Shown here in pieces: positions 31,482-39,848 of a stretch of 64,000 nt of DNA. The DNA is taken from NCBI GenBank assembly GCA_900318015.1, contig ONJB01000001.1, positions 106,272 to 170,271 on the forward strand. Reading direction: 5' to 3'. Under the pieces are notes generated by a model. That model had not been told where the DNA came from. It made no database searches and saw only the letters and a program-made list of their open reading frames with translations. Made by a program: the position numbers and the translations under genes. This DNA comes from an uncultured Bacteroidales bacterium. GTDB taxonomy: Bacteria; Bacteroidota; Bacteroidia; Bacteroidales; UBA932. The first letter of the stretch is position 1, and every line of letters begins with the position of its first letter.

Positions 31482-33101
31482 ATGATAACGCTACGTCCAT
31501 ACCAAAAGGAACCCGTACGGAAAGCCGTGGAGTTCTTCCGCCAGGACAATCCCGAACCCTCCCTCATGGTCCTTCCGACGGCTTGGGGGAAGTCGATTCT
31601 CGCCGCCGAGGCGGCGGCCGCCTGTCCCGACCCCATCCTCGTCGTGCAGCCCTCCAAGGAGCTTCTGGAGCAGAACCTGTCGAAGTACCGGCTCCTCTGC
31701 GGGGACCTCGCCCCGGCGGGGGTGTACTCCGCCTCCTTCGGCAAGCGCCAGATCGACCACGTGACCTTCGCTACGATCGGATCCATCAAGAACGAGGGCG
31801 CTCGCTTCCGCGAGCTCGGCTTCCGGAAGATGCTCATCGACGAGGCGCACCTGTACCCCAGAAAGGAGGAGTCCATGCTGGGACAGTTCCTCAAGGACTC
31901 CGGTATCCGGCAGGTGCTCGGGATCACCGCGACGCCCCTGAAGATGGAGTCCTTCAAGATACAGAAACGCGTCGAGAAGAAGAACCCCGACGGATCGCCG
32001 GTGCTCGACCGCTACGGAAACCCGGAGATGACAAACGTCTACGACGGCTACTCCGAACTCATCATGCTCACAAACATCTCGCCGTCTGGAACCTTCTTCA
32101 AACGAATCATCCACGTCGCACAAATACAGGAGATGACCTCGACCGGCTACTGGTCGCCGCTCGTCTACGAGGTGCTGCCGTTCGACCGTAAAGCCCTGCG
32201 GCTCAACAGCAACGGGTCGGAGTACACCGACGATTCCGTCGTGACGGCGTACGAAGCAAACAACATTCGCGAGAACATCCTCGCCGCCCTGGAGTACCAC
32301 AAGGAAAGAAAGCACGTACTGGTCTTCGTCCCCACCGTGGAGGAGGCCGAGACGCTCGCGTCCATCTACCCGGACTCCGCCGCACTCTCGGGAAAGACAC
32401 CGAAGAAGGAACGCGAGGAAACCATCCGACGGTTCAAGGCGGGGGAGATCCGCGTCATCTTCAACGTCATCGTCCTGTCGACCGGCTTCGACTACCCGAA
32501 AATAGACATGATAGTCACGGCCTACTCCGCCGCGTCGATGGCCAAGCACTACCAGGTGCTCGGCCGCGGAATCCGCATCGACCCGGAGAAAAAAGACTGC
32601 CTCGTAGTGGACGCCGGCGGCAACACCGAACGGTTCGGCCGCATCGAGGACATCACGTATGAGTACGACGGGAGATGGAGAATGTTCGGAACGGGCGGGG
32701 CGCTGATATCCGGCATACCGGTCAGCAATATCGGCGACGCCTACAAATCCGACCTGTACTACGGCCTCGCTACAGCGAAGCAGTACGACACGGTAAACTT
32801 CGGAAAGCACAAAGGGCGTCTCTTCGACGAGCTGCCGGTCACCTACCTCTCCTGGATCCTCGGCAACACCGTAAGGAATTTCAACCAATGGACGCTGTCC
32901 AGGGCGCTGATAGCCATTGAAAACCGCATCCGCGACACGAGGCGGGACCCCCCGATGACCGAGATGCCAGAAGGCCTCCACGCCGGCAAATCAATCGGCT
33001 TCATTCCGAAGAGCTATCTCAGATGGTACTACTCGTCAAACGAATGGAACGAGACGAACGACTCACTCCGCAGGGGGATCGAGCTATACTTGAAAGCGTA
33101 G
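31482..33101 (+). CDS. Superfamily 2 DEAH helicase with C-terminal DUF3820-like domain
   Basis: 539 residues from the ATG at 31482. Q-motif-like ITLRPYQKEPV, Walker A variant PTAWGKS (about 31-38), DEAH box in LIDEAHLYP (about 118), motif III GITATPLK, and motif VI QVLGRGIRI are all present. It resembles RadD/XPB-like helicases. Near residues 440-490 it has FGKHKGRLFDELPVTYLSWIL, the pattern of the DUF3820 domain. It would unwind or remodel DNA or RNA using ATP. It converges on the rep gene with an 11-base gap, so it may serve replicon maintenance or repair. Confidence 0.8.
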   Translation: MITLRPYQKEPVRKAVEFFRQDNPEPSLMVLPTAWGKSILAAEAAAACPDPILVVQPSKELLEQNLSKYRLLCGDLAPAGVYSASFGKRQIDHVTFATIGSIKNEGARFRELGFRKMLIDEAHLYPRKEESMLGQFLKDSGIRQVLGITATPLKMESFKIQKRVEKKNPDGSPVLDRYGNPEMTNVYDGYSELIMLTNISPSGTFFKRIIHVAQIQEMTSTGYWSPLVYEVLPFDRKALRLNSNGSEYTDDSVVTAYEANNIRENILAALEYHKERKHVLVFVPTVEEAETLASIYPDSAALSGKTPKKEREETIRRFKAGEIRVIFNVIVLSTGFDYPKIDMIVTAYSAASMAKHYQVLGRGIRIDPEKKDCLVVDAGGNTERFGRIEDITYEYDGRWRMFGTGGALISGIPVSNIGDAYKSDLYYGLATAKQYDTVNFGKHKGRLFDELPVTYLSWILGNTVRNFNQWTLSRALIAIENRIRDTRRDPPMTEMPEGLHAGKSIGFIPKSYLRWYYSSNEWNETNDSLRRGIELYLKA

Positions 33102-33111
33102 AAGACGGAAA

Positions 33112-34389
33112 CTACTTTCCGTCCTCCGAACCGAAAAGGAGCCTGGGCTCATTGCCAGATATCTTCGAGCGCTTGGAATAAATCTTCGAGTTCCGTATAT
33201 GAGAATCGCTCCGAAGATCGACCCCCGTAATCTCTCGGACAATCTTCAGCATCGTATTTACGTACTCCTTTCGCTGAATTTCACCCTTCTTGAGAAGATG
33301 ACCATAGTACATGAACTTCGCTACGAGTTGCTCATCCTGGCCATTATCAATGGCCCGCGTCGCAAGGCGGTCACAATACACGGACTTCTCCTTGTCGGAG
33401 ATGTCACCGAAAAGCATCGCCAGCATCTTCTGACGCAGTTCCCTCCGATCGGTCTCCACATCCCTCCTACTAATGTAGAACCTGATAGCGTTCGCCTCCC
33501 GCTTGGTCTTCGCCGCGCTCTCGCCGAACTGCGGATCATAGAACAGCTCATAGTCGAAACTCACGCTCGACGCACTGCCGTTAATCTCCCTCTTGGCGAC
33601 ATCAAGAATCTTGCTTCGAAGACCGTAGTTGTTTGACACATACAACTCCTTCCTTACACCGTCCTTCTCCTTCCACAACCTCAACCGAAAACGAAGCTCC
33701 GAAAGCGACCACACCTTCACCGTGGTCTTGGTGGACCAATCCATCAAGAACTCGTAGATGCGTATGCTGTAGACGCTCCTGAAGCTCAAGGCGACATCCC
33801 TGCTGAACATGGTAGAGCCAATATAGCTACCGTCATACAGGAGGAAAGGAACCACGGAGGGGTTGAGGTTCACCATCACGTAGTCGCTCGTCCCCTCAAC
33901 GTAATCCACGTCGGTGATAATCGCGGAGGTCCGATGGACAACCGCCCCATCCACGAGCTTCTCGCGCTTGCCGCGAACATTATCCAGACCGAACATCCAC
34001 CGCAACAGCGGAGAAAGCCGCTCGCTATAGGTCCAGGTGAACTGGATGAAGTTGCCGCTGTTTTTCACCAGCTCATCCAGAGAGTTGTACAGGGCAACCA
34101 CGTTTCCCTTGAAATGCGGGTAGTCCTTCACGAACAGGGGAACCCTGACACGCGTGCCCTCCGGCACGTCGCTGGTGTGCTTGACAAGGAAAGACTGCAA
34201 CTCCTCTCGTATGTGAATGAGCATGTGCGTGTGAATCCTCGACAGCCCATAAGACGCAAAGGTGATTGTCTTCGACTGACGAATCGACGAAAAATCGGCA
34301 GGCACGATATCCGCCCTGTCAACCTGCGAGGAACCCTCCTGACTCCGGCCGTCCTGCTCGGAAAACAATACTCCGTCTTCAGTATCCAT
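33112..34389 (-). CDS. Rep_3/RepB-family plasmid replication initiator
   Basis: 425 residues from the ATG at 34389. Two winged-helix-type halves are visible: RIHTHMLIHIREELQSFL, RVRVPLFVKDYPHFKG and FIQFTWTYSERLSPLL, then FRSVYSIRIYEFLMDW, VWSLSELRFRL and YGLRSKILDVAKREI. The last three blocks are the hallmark of Rep_3 initiators, which bind iterons and start replication. The gene is less GC-rich than its surroundings. Iteron-like repeats lie 43 bases upstream and overlap the region expected for its promoter, so self-repression is likely. This gene is the main evidence for a plasmid. Confidence 0.87.
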   Translation of the reverse strand: MDTEDGVLFSEQDGRSQEGSSQVDRADIVPADFSSIRQSKTITFASYGLSRIHTHMLIHIREELQSFLVKHTSDVPEGTRVRVPLFVKDYPHFKGNVVALYNSLDELVKNSGNFIQFTWTYSERLSPLLRWMFGLDNVRGKREKLVDGAVVHRTSAIITDVDYVEGTSDYVMVNLNPSVVPFLLYDGSYIGSTMFSRDVALSFRSVYSIRIYEFLMDWSTKTTVKVWSLSELRFRLRLWKEKDGVRKELYVSNNYGLRSKILDVAKREINGSASSVSFDYELFYDPQFGESAAKTKREANAIRFYISRRDVETDRRELRQKMLAMLFGDISDKEKSVYCDRLATRAIDNGQDEQLVAKFMYYGHLLKKGEIQRKEYVNTMLKIVREITGVDLRSDSHIRNSKIYSKRSKISGNEPRLLFGSEDGK

Positions 34390-34413
34390 AGACAAAAATC
34401 AAACATCCCTCGG

Positions 34414-34421
34414 CAAATATA
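34414..34421 (-). promoter_or_regulatory. Probable -7 box of the rep promoter
   Basis: The minus strand reads TATATTTG. The -33 region would fall in the first iteron (34432-34451), so Rep bound there could block its own promoter. Confidence 0.55.
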
Positions 34422-34431
34422 AAAAGAATTT

Positions 34432-34557
34432 CCGCAAAAAGTTGGTTTTTTCGGTATTTACCCGCAAAAAGTTGGTTTTTTATCAAAAAACGGGGGCGGG
34501 AAGTTGGTTTTCCACCCGCAGAAAGTTGGTTATTTACCCGCAAAAGGTTGGTTTTTC
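34432..34557. repeat. Iteron array, probable plasmid origin
   Basis: Five copies of a GTTGGTTTT core occur at about 34432, 34462, 34497, 34516 and 34538. Four are full units CCGCAAAAAGTTGGTTTTTT or close variants; the third lacks the CCGC half. Spacing is uneven (30, 35, 19 and 22 bases). Directly repeated sites beside a Rep_3 gene are the usual form of an iteron origin. Confidence 0.82.
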
Positions 34558-34601
34558 CTTTGTAACTCATTGAGCACCAAGCACTCCGTTTTTCATCTTA
34601 T

Positions 34602-34633
34602 ATCTGAGATACTATCTAAGATATATCTGAGAT
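34602..34633. repeat. Three 9-bp palindromes beside the origin
   Basis: ATCTGAGAT (34602-34610), ATCTAAGAT (34614-34622) and ATCTGAGAT (34625-34633) are spaced 12 and 11 bases apart, about one helical turn. The surrounding bases are AT-rich. They could be binding sites for a partition or regulatory protein, or part of the DNA-unwinding region. Confidence 0.6.
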
Positions 34634-35172
34634 GCGTTTCCGCCCCCTCTCAAGGGGGAGGAAAGGAGTGAGATTTTGAACAAAATCGAACCCCGAAAGC
34701 GACAGAGAGAAAAAAGCGCGGGAGGAAAGACCTGGTACAAACCAACTTCTCGCGCGCGTGGCGCGGGACAAACTCCTTTGGAGTTTGCCGAAAAATTACC
34801 AACGAGTTGCGGGTGCCAAAGGAACCATCACCCACCCACCCGTCCTGCGCTCTTCCGGATCCCCGCCAGGGCCCGGAAGTCCGACACGACCCAAAAGAAG
34901 AATTCAGCAACCATCAAGAGAATCCAGACAGAATTCAACCAAAAATCATCTTCCCTTCCAAGGAAAACATCGGATTCCAACTTCAGTCAGACCTTCACCT
35001 TGCCCGTATCCTCGGAACGCCTCGCAAGCGACGACGGACACCTTGTGTCCTGCCCGGCCGCCACAGGCGGTCCGGGGGCTTATCCTGCGGTCCGGGCAGT
35101 CTTCCTTCCAGAAGCCCGGCTTCACGCCGGACTTCAGAAAAAATCAACAAACAACACCAAAAACCTCCGATT
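34634..35172. other. Non-coding stretch with structured leader
   Basis: About 540 bases with no convincing gene. It holds an AT-rich inverted repeat (GATTTTG AA CAAAATC, 34672-34687). It ends in a two-hairpin leader: CTGCCCGG/CCGGGCAG (35050-35057 with 35092-35099) enclosing CCGCC ACA GGCGG, then CCGGC TTCAC GCCGG closed by GAAG/CTTC (35111-35135). An A-rich stretch leads to the ATG at 35173. Overlapping open frames here differ in codon use from the true genes. Confidence 0.6.
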
Positions 35173-35526
35173 ATGAAAAAGATTCTCGAAGTCGTCCGCG
35201 TGGACGAGCACCACTACGAGTTCAACACCGACATCGACCCGATGGCCGATCCGGAAGTGATTCACCGCACCGTCACGGAAGTCGCGATGGCGATGATGAC
35301 CACCCTCTGGGGCGGTAACGAAAGTGCCGTCCTCGCGATGATCCGGGCCCTCTCTATCGCCGACCTCGGCGTGAGCGTCAACCGCGAGCAGATGGTAGGC
35401 TTCCTCGACGAAGCCTCCAAGATGCTCGCCGACTCCATTTTGGAGTCCCGTCGCAAGGTCGAGAAGAACGGGGGAACGGTCATCGTCTTCGGTCCGGGCG
35501 AGAGCCGTCCCGAAAAATTCAACTGA
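35173..35526 (+). CDS. Small unknown protein next to the origin
   Basis: 117 residues from the ATG at 35173 (MKKILEVVRVDEHHYEF). It is helical and amphipathic through the middle (SAVLAMIRALSIADLGV) and ends with a Gly/Arg segment. The structured leader and A-rich start region suggest it is the first gene of a regulated operon running to about 36400. Not recognised. Confidence 0.65.
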   Translation: MKKILEVVRVDEHHYEFNTDIDPMADPEVIHRTVTEVAMAMMTTLWGGNESAVLAMIRALSIADLGVSVNREQMVGFLDEASKMLADSILESRRKVEKNGGTVIVFGPGESRPEKFN

Positions 35527-35534
35527 TACGCCTG

Positions 35535-35993
35535 ATGCGACTCTACTTCATTACCGGCCCGGACGACAAGATGGACATTATCGCAAAAGAGATACGCGTC
35601 CGTCCGAACGACACCGCCAAGCGAATTGAAAAAAAGGCCGAAGTCATAAAGGAACGCCTCAACAGGGAGTGGGGATACAGATGCGTCATAGGTGTCTGGC
35701 TCGACAGAAATGTAAAGAGCGAATATCGCAATCTACGGCAGGTCCGCCGGGCGATACGAAAGTATCGCAGGCGTTGGGACTACTTCTGTGCTACTGGCGT
35801 CGACACCAACTTCATCACCGTACTGATAGACGGCAAGAATGTGACAGTCGAAGAAAACAGGTGGGACTACAAACGCGAGTCGAGAAAATGGGAAATCAAG
35901 AACCGTTTTTCCTATCTCCTGCACCCTTACGACACCCTGTTGTATCTCAGGTTCAAACTCCGTTGCGCACTGAAACTACCCGTCGAAGACTAG
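35535..35993 (+). CDS. Unknown basic protein
   Basis: 152 residues, very rich in Arg and Lys (QVRRAIRKYRRRWDYF), suggesting nucleic-acid binding. It begins MRLYFITGPDDKMDIIAKEI. It starts 8 bases after the preceding gene. Third-position GC is a little lower than in its neighbours. No known family. Confidence 0.6.
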   Translation: MRLYFITGPDDKMDIIAKEIRVRPNDTAKRIEKKAEVIKERLNREWGYRCVIGVWLDRNVKSEYRNLRQVRRAIRKYRRRWDYFCATGVDTNFITVLIDGKNVTVEENRWDYKRESRKWEIKNRFSYLLHPYDTLLYLRFKLRCALKLPVED

Positions 35994-36007
35994 ACGCCAA
36001 TACGGAA

Positions 36008-36038
36008 GCCCGTCCCTGGGAGAATCTGCGGGACGGGC
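36008..36038 (+). terminator. Hairpin between two small genes
   Basis: GCCCGTCCC and GGGACGGGC form a perfect 9-bp stem with a 13-base loop, 12 bases after the stop at 35993. The tail (CTCCTTG) is not a clear T-run, so it may be a leader structure for the gene at 36068. Confidence 0.5.
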
Positions 36039-36067
36039 CTCCTTGCCCCGACAAAAACAAAAACGCT

Positions 36068-36400
36068 ATGCAACAGACCACCACACCGGCCTGCACCAGG
36101 CTCGCCTGCGTTCTCGAGAGACTCGGATACGACAGGGAACAGCCGTTCGTTCCGGACGCTCCGGTACCGATGATGCTGGTCATAGACCTTCCCGGAGTGC
36201 TCGACTTCGCCGAACCGGACGCCACCGCCTTCTGGACGGAGAAAGGGACCCTCTGGTTTGCCTCGCCCGGGAGCCCGGACAGTCCGGTCTTCGACCGGTA
36301 CCAAGACTACGGCGACGGAAACTACATCGACGAGCATTGGAACGAGGACGCTACCGACGCCCTCGCCGAGACGCTCGAGGCGACGCTTCCGAAAGCGTGA
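36068..36400 (+). CDS. Small acidic unknown protein
   Basis: 110 residues from the ATG at 36068. Acidic, with an N-terminal helix (CTRLACVLERLGYDRE) and several Trp and Asp residues near the end (DEHWNEDATDALAETLEA). The acid-rich composition might fit a DNA mimic or a partner of the basic neighbour, but that is speculation. Confidence 0.55.
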   Translation: MQQTTTPACTRLACVLERLGYDREQPFVPDAPVPMMLVIDLPGVLDFAEPDATAFWTEKGTLWFASPGSPDSPVFDRYQDYGDGNYIDEHWNEDATDALAETLEATLPKA

Positions 36401-36431
36401 ACAACATACGAAAACCTAACCAAAGAAAGAT

Positions 36432-37097
36432 ATGAGTTGGTCCACCATCTATGAATTCGCCCTCTCGGGCGACCAGGCCGTACTCGATACGATCAAGAAC
36501 TTCCTTTCCGGCTTTCCCAAAAACGATGAGGGAAACGGCGTACACCTGTACGATGTCCGGAAAGCCCTGTACGGTTCCCGTATGCAGAGGGAAAGCGAAC
36601 GCCTCGTCTGTTCCGGCCCCGGATATGTCTACGAGCCATTCACGGCCGACGACGGCTCGTTCCGGTTCACCGTCGAGGTGTTCAAGAACTACCTCGAATG
36701 GAGAAAGTTCGTCCGCGCCCTCCGCCGGAGATGCGGACGCTTCCGCTTTGCCGTCCTTATCGACGACACGGAACTGATGCAGGAATGTATGCCGTACACG
36801 ACGGACCGTACAGGGAAACTGTTCCCTCACTTCACGCTCCTTGAAGGAACGCCCGAGGAACTCCAGCGTTTCCCCGTCATCTACACGGAGTCCGTCAAGA
36901 GAACGGAAATCGCCATCAGCGGAGCACTCCTGTCGGAACTCCGGAAACGAGGCCATCACTTCCGTTCATTCAAGGACTTCGTCTCCAAACACCCGGACCT
37001 TGCGATCCGGAACGAGAACGGGGAAACGCTCATCGGGGTATGGGGGATATCCAGTCCGGGACAGAGGGTTCCGAATCCATATTTCCCCGAAGGGTAG
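36432..37097 (+). CDS. Unknown protein
   Basis: 221 residues beginning MSWSTIYEFALSGDQAV. The central part is mixed (FRFTVEVFKNYLEWRKFVRAL) and the end has a helix followed by GETLIGVWGISSPG. No catalytic motif is seen. Codon use and the downstream leader-type gap support a real gene. Confidence 0.65.
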   Translation: MSWSTIYEFALSGDQAVLDTIKNFLSGFPKNDEGNGVHLYDVRKALYGSRMQRESERLVCSGPGYVYEPFTADDGSFRFTVEVFKNYLEWRKFVRALRRRCGRFRFAVLIDDTELMQECMPYTTDRTGKLFPHFTLLEGTPEELQRFPVIYTESVKRTEIAISGALLSELRKRGHHFRSFKDFVSKHPDLAIRNENGETLIGVWGISSPGQRVPNPYFPEG

Positions 37098-37265
37098 AAT
37101 TTCCGGTGAATCCCTTTCCCGACACGCAATGCCCGGCCCAGGCCGGACACCGGCTCCGCCGTCCTGAAGGTTGCTTTGTCCGGAAAGGGTTCTACCGGTT
37201 GTCAGGGAAGGGGGAGATATCCCCCTTCCCGAAAATGAAACAATAAACCCAAAAACCATTCATCC
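37098..37265 (+). other. GC-rich non-coding gap with hairpins
   Basis: Contains GGGAAGGGGG/CCCCCTTCCC (37205-37230) as a perfect 10-bp stem with a 6-base loop, preceded by further CCGG pairings. An A-rich run leads to the ATG at 37266. Resembles the leader elements before 35173 and 55300 in layout but not clearly in sequence. Confidence 0.5.
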
Positions 37266-37826
37266 ATGGACAGGAAAATCAACATCCTGAACGGCTACGC
37301 CCCGCTCATCGGTACGGGACTCTATCCGGACTCCCGAGACAACAGCAGACTCCTCGAGAAACTCGGCATCTCCCGGCTTACCGGCGTCAAGTCCATCAAG
37401 GAGGTGGACACCAATCCGGAAACGGACCTGGAAAAGGCGCTGCACAACAAGTACCCCGGCGGCTACAACAACACTTCCGACGAATACTTCGTCGCGCGGC
37501 TCAACGGCTTCCAGTATCTCGTCCTCATCCACTGCGGGCAGTGGTTCGTCGGCAAGAACGGATACGACGAGAAGGCCGGAAACCTCGTATGGTCGGAAAA
37601 CGACGGGTCCGATGGATGCCGGACGCTCATCGAGGCGACCATCCAGTTCAAAGACGAGAAAGAGCCGTGCAGACGGACCTTCTCCGTATTCACCGCCCCA
37701 AAAGAAGGCTCGAAGGAGGACGCCGAGACCTTCTTCCACTGCGAAACGCTGGAGGAGTTTGTCGCCCTTTCCGTCTCCGTGGACAACGGCGAGGACTTCA
37801 TCGTCCTCGACTATCATTTCCTTTAA
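37266..37826 (+). CDS. Unknown protein
   Basis: 186 residues (MDRKINILNGYAPLIGTG). Mixed alpha/beta, with FQYLVLIHCGQWFVGKNGYD in the centre and an acidic C-terminus (FVALSVSVDNGEDFIVLDY). No family recognised. It is the first gene of a run that continues to 41207. Confidence 0.6.
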   Translation: MDRKINILNGYAPLIGTGLYPDSRDNSRLLEKLGISRLTGVKSIKEVDTNPETDLEKALHNKYPGGYNNTSDEYFVARLNGFQYLVLIHCGQWFVGKNGYDEKAGNLVWSENDGSDGCRTLIEATIQFKDEKEPCRRTFSVFTAPKEGSKEDAETFFHCETLEEFVALSVSVDNGEDFIVLDYHFL

Positions 37827-37840
37827 CCGCTCCGCCAACA

Positions 37841-38161
37841 ATGAAATTTGTCCTGACCGCCCCCTCGCGCCGTCTCGGCACCCTTTGCTTCGAGTTCGTC
37901 ACCTTCCCCTGCGGGGACTTCCACCCCAAGCGCTACCGGGTCACGCTCGTCCTCGACGGCGAGGACCTCGGCACCACCGAGGTGACCTTCCGTTTCGACT
38001 GGGCCGTCTGCGGTATCGCAGACGCGCTCCGGCACTTCGGCCTCGAAGGAGGTTACAAGGTCTCCACGGAAGACCACGACGCCGCCTGCAAGGCCGCCTC
38101 GGCGGCGCAGGACTTCACCGTCCCGCTCATCCAGGAGAGCATCTGCCGGCAGGTCTCCTGA
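37841..38161 (+). CDS. Small unknown protein
   Basis: 106 residues from the ATG at 37841. N-terminal beta-rich half (GTLCFEFVTFPCGDF, YRVTLVLDGEDLGTTEVTF) and a helical end. It lies 14 bases after the preceding gene. It might be a small binding domain; nothing specific is recognised. Confidence 0.6.
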   Translation: MKFVLTAPSRRLGTLCFEFVTFPCGDFHPKRYRVTLVLDGEDLGTTEVTFRFDWAVCGIADALRHFGLEGGYKVSTEDHDAACKAASAAQDFTVPLIQESICRQVS

Positions 38162-38201
38162 CGGCGTTAGGACAAAACATCCATCAGATAAACACCAGAA
38201 C

Positions 38202-38870
38202 ATGAAAGAATCAGTCAACATCCTCGCAAACGCCCGAAAGGCCATCATCCAGGCCGTCATCTCCATCACGGAAGGTCTCCTTCCGCTGGAGATATCCCAT
38301 CCCGTCCAGGACGACAACGGATGCGAATACGGACTCCTCGACCGGAGCGTCCTGCATCCCGACACGCTGTCGCTCTTCGACAGCCACAACGGTCCGGACA
38401 CCAATCCCACGGAGTTCCCCGTCGCACAGATGAAGGCCTCCGACCTCGCGCTCATCCTCCACGACGCGACCCTCGCACGCGAAGCCGCACAGCGGGCGAA
38501 GCGGCAGAAACTCGAAGACGACATGGTCGAGATAGCCGACGCCATCGGCGAAGAGAAGGGACAGAATGTGCCCTATGTCGCGTCCATCAACCTCTCCGAG
38601 TTCCCCTGGGTGGTCGAACTCCTCAAAGACGACGAAGAGCGGAACCTCGAAACGACCATCTGGAATGGCGAGAAATATGCGGACATCATCCTCAGCACCT
38701 GCCGGTTCCTCGCATGGAACGGGAACAAGTTCCCCAAGGAGATGAAGGACGCCACCCTCGAGCAGTTCCTTGCCTACGCACGCGAGCACGAGGACGAAAT
38801 CCTCGACGAAATCCGCGAGGATGTAGAGGACGACTACGAGGACGCTGTGGGTAGCAAGTTCAACGGATGA
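38202..38870 (+). CDS. Unknown acidic protein
   Basis: 222 residues. Helical N-terminus (NARKAIIQAVISITEGLLPL), a charged middle (AREAAQRAKRQKLEDDMVEI) and a strongly acidic end (EDEILDEIREDVEDDYEDAV). It overlaps the next gene by four bases. Function unknown. Confidence 0.65.
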   Translation: MKESVNILANARKAIIQAVISITEGLLPLEISHPVQDDNGCEYGLLDRSVLHPDTLSLFDSHNGPDTNPTEFPVAQMKASDLALILHDATLAREAAQRAKRQKLEDDMVEIADAIGEEKGQNVPYVASINLSEFPWVVELLKDDEERNLETTIWNGEKYADIILSTCRFLAWNGNKFPKEMKDATLEQFLAYAREHEDEILDEIREDVEDDYEDAVGSKFNG

Positions 38871-39823
38871 CCGACGGCGCCATGGACAAGAACACCAACC
38901 ACCCGGCGACCCTTCTTTCGATGAAGGACGCCCTGGAAAGCGGGACCCCGGTGACCCTCAAGACCACCGCCGGAAGCGTCGAGACCCGCCGCGCCCGCAA
39001 CGGCCAAGGGCTGACGGTCACCTTCCACCCGCAGGACGGCAGCAAACCCCTTTCGGTGACCGGGCTCACGCCCGAGCAGGCCGACGCCGTAAAATGGATG
39101 CTCGGCGCCGTGGACGACTGCAGCAGCCCCCCGCGCTGGAGTTTCGCCTACGACGAGGAGAACGGTCGTGACGGCACCTTCCGCGGCGTCGTCACGGACG
39201 GCGAACGCTTCCTGTTCTTCCGCACCTGGGAAGACCCGGACACCGGCGCGGAGATGCGCGGTATCTACAACTCCATCCTAATGGGCGACGACACGGAGGA
39301 GTGCCGCTACGAAGCGGACCCGGAGAACGATAGCCTCCTCCTGGACTGCTTGGACTCCCTCGAAGACCCGAGGGACTACTGCGGCGACGGCTCCCCGATC
39401 CAGACGCTCGAGTTCAGGGACATCCTCCGTGAGAACAGCGAAGCCGGCGGCGAGGCCGCCCGGGAGTGCCTCCTGCTCCCGCAGACGGTCAGCGCGTCCT
39501 ACGACGCCAGGAGAGACTGCCTCGACATCGTCGTGAGAAACGGCACACTCGGCGAGTCTCCGAGACACGCCAGGAACGAGTCCGCCTCGGTCCATCTATG
39601 TCCCGACTTCGGATACTACACCGTCCTCTACCAGACCGGCAGGGGGCCGCTCACCTTCGGCGGCATGTTCGACGGCAACGACGGCGTCGCCGAGGAAATC
39701 TCCGGATACCCCTTCATCCACGAGAAAGAGCCCGAATGGCTCGTCCCGCTGCTCGAGGCCTGCCAGAAGGCCGGCAGGGACCCCTCCTGGATGAAAGTGG
39801 TCGAGGAGGACCAGATTCCATAG
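38867..39823 (+). CDS. Unknown protein
   Basis: 318 residues; the ATG at 38867 overlaps the previous stop (ATGA). An alternative ATG lies five codons later (MDKNTNHPATLL). The first 75 residues could form a small beta-rich domain (VTLKTTAGSVETRRARNGQG); the rest is mixed with several DDxE-type acidic patches but no clear active site. Not recognised. Confidence 0.62.
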   Translation: MTDGAMDKNTNHPATLLSMKDALESGTPVTLKTTAGSVETRRARNGQGLTVTFHPQDGSKPLSVTGLTPEQADAVKWMLGAVDDCSSPPRWSFAYDEENGRDGTFRGVVTDGERFLFFRTWEDPDTGAEMRGIYNSILMGDDTEECRYEADPENDSLLLDCLDSLEDPRDYCGDGSPIQTLEFRDILRENSEAGGEAARECLLLPQTVSASYDARRDCLDIVVRNGTLGESPRHARNESASVHLCPDFGYYTVLYQTGRGPLTFGGMFDGNDGVAEEISGYPFIHEKEPEWLVPLLEACQKAGRDPSWMKVVEEDQIP

Positions 39824-39848
39824 TCTCAAACCCATACAAAACGAAACC

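Noticed and set aside
34432-34557. Possible short CRISPR array
   Set aside because: The repeats are 20 bases with uneven 0-15 base spacers beside a rep gene, which fits iterons and not CRISPR.
34676-35318. Three overlapping plus-strand open frames beside the origin
   Set aside because: Pro/Arg/Ser-rich frames in a hairpin-rich, non-coding segment; only the part from 35173 has gene-like codon use.
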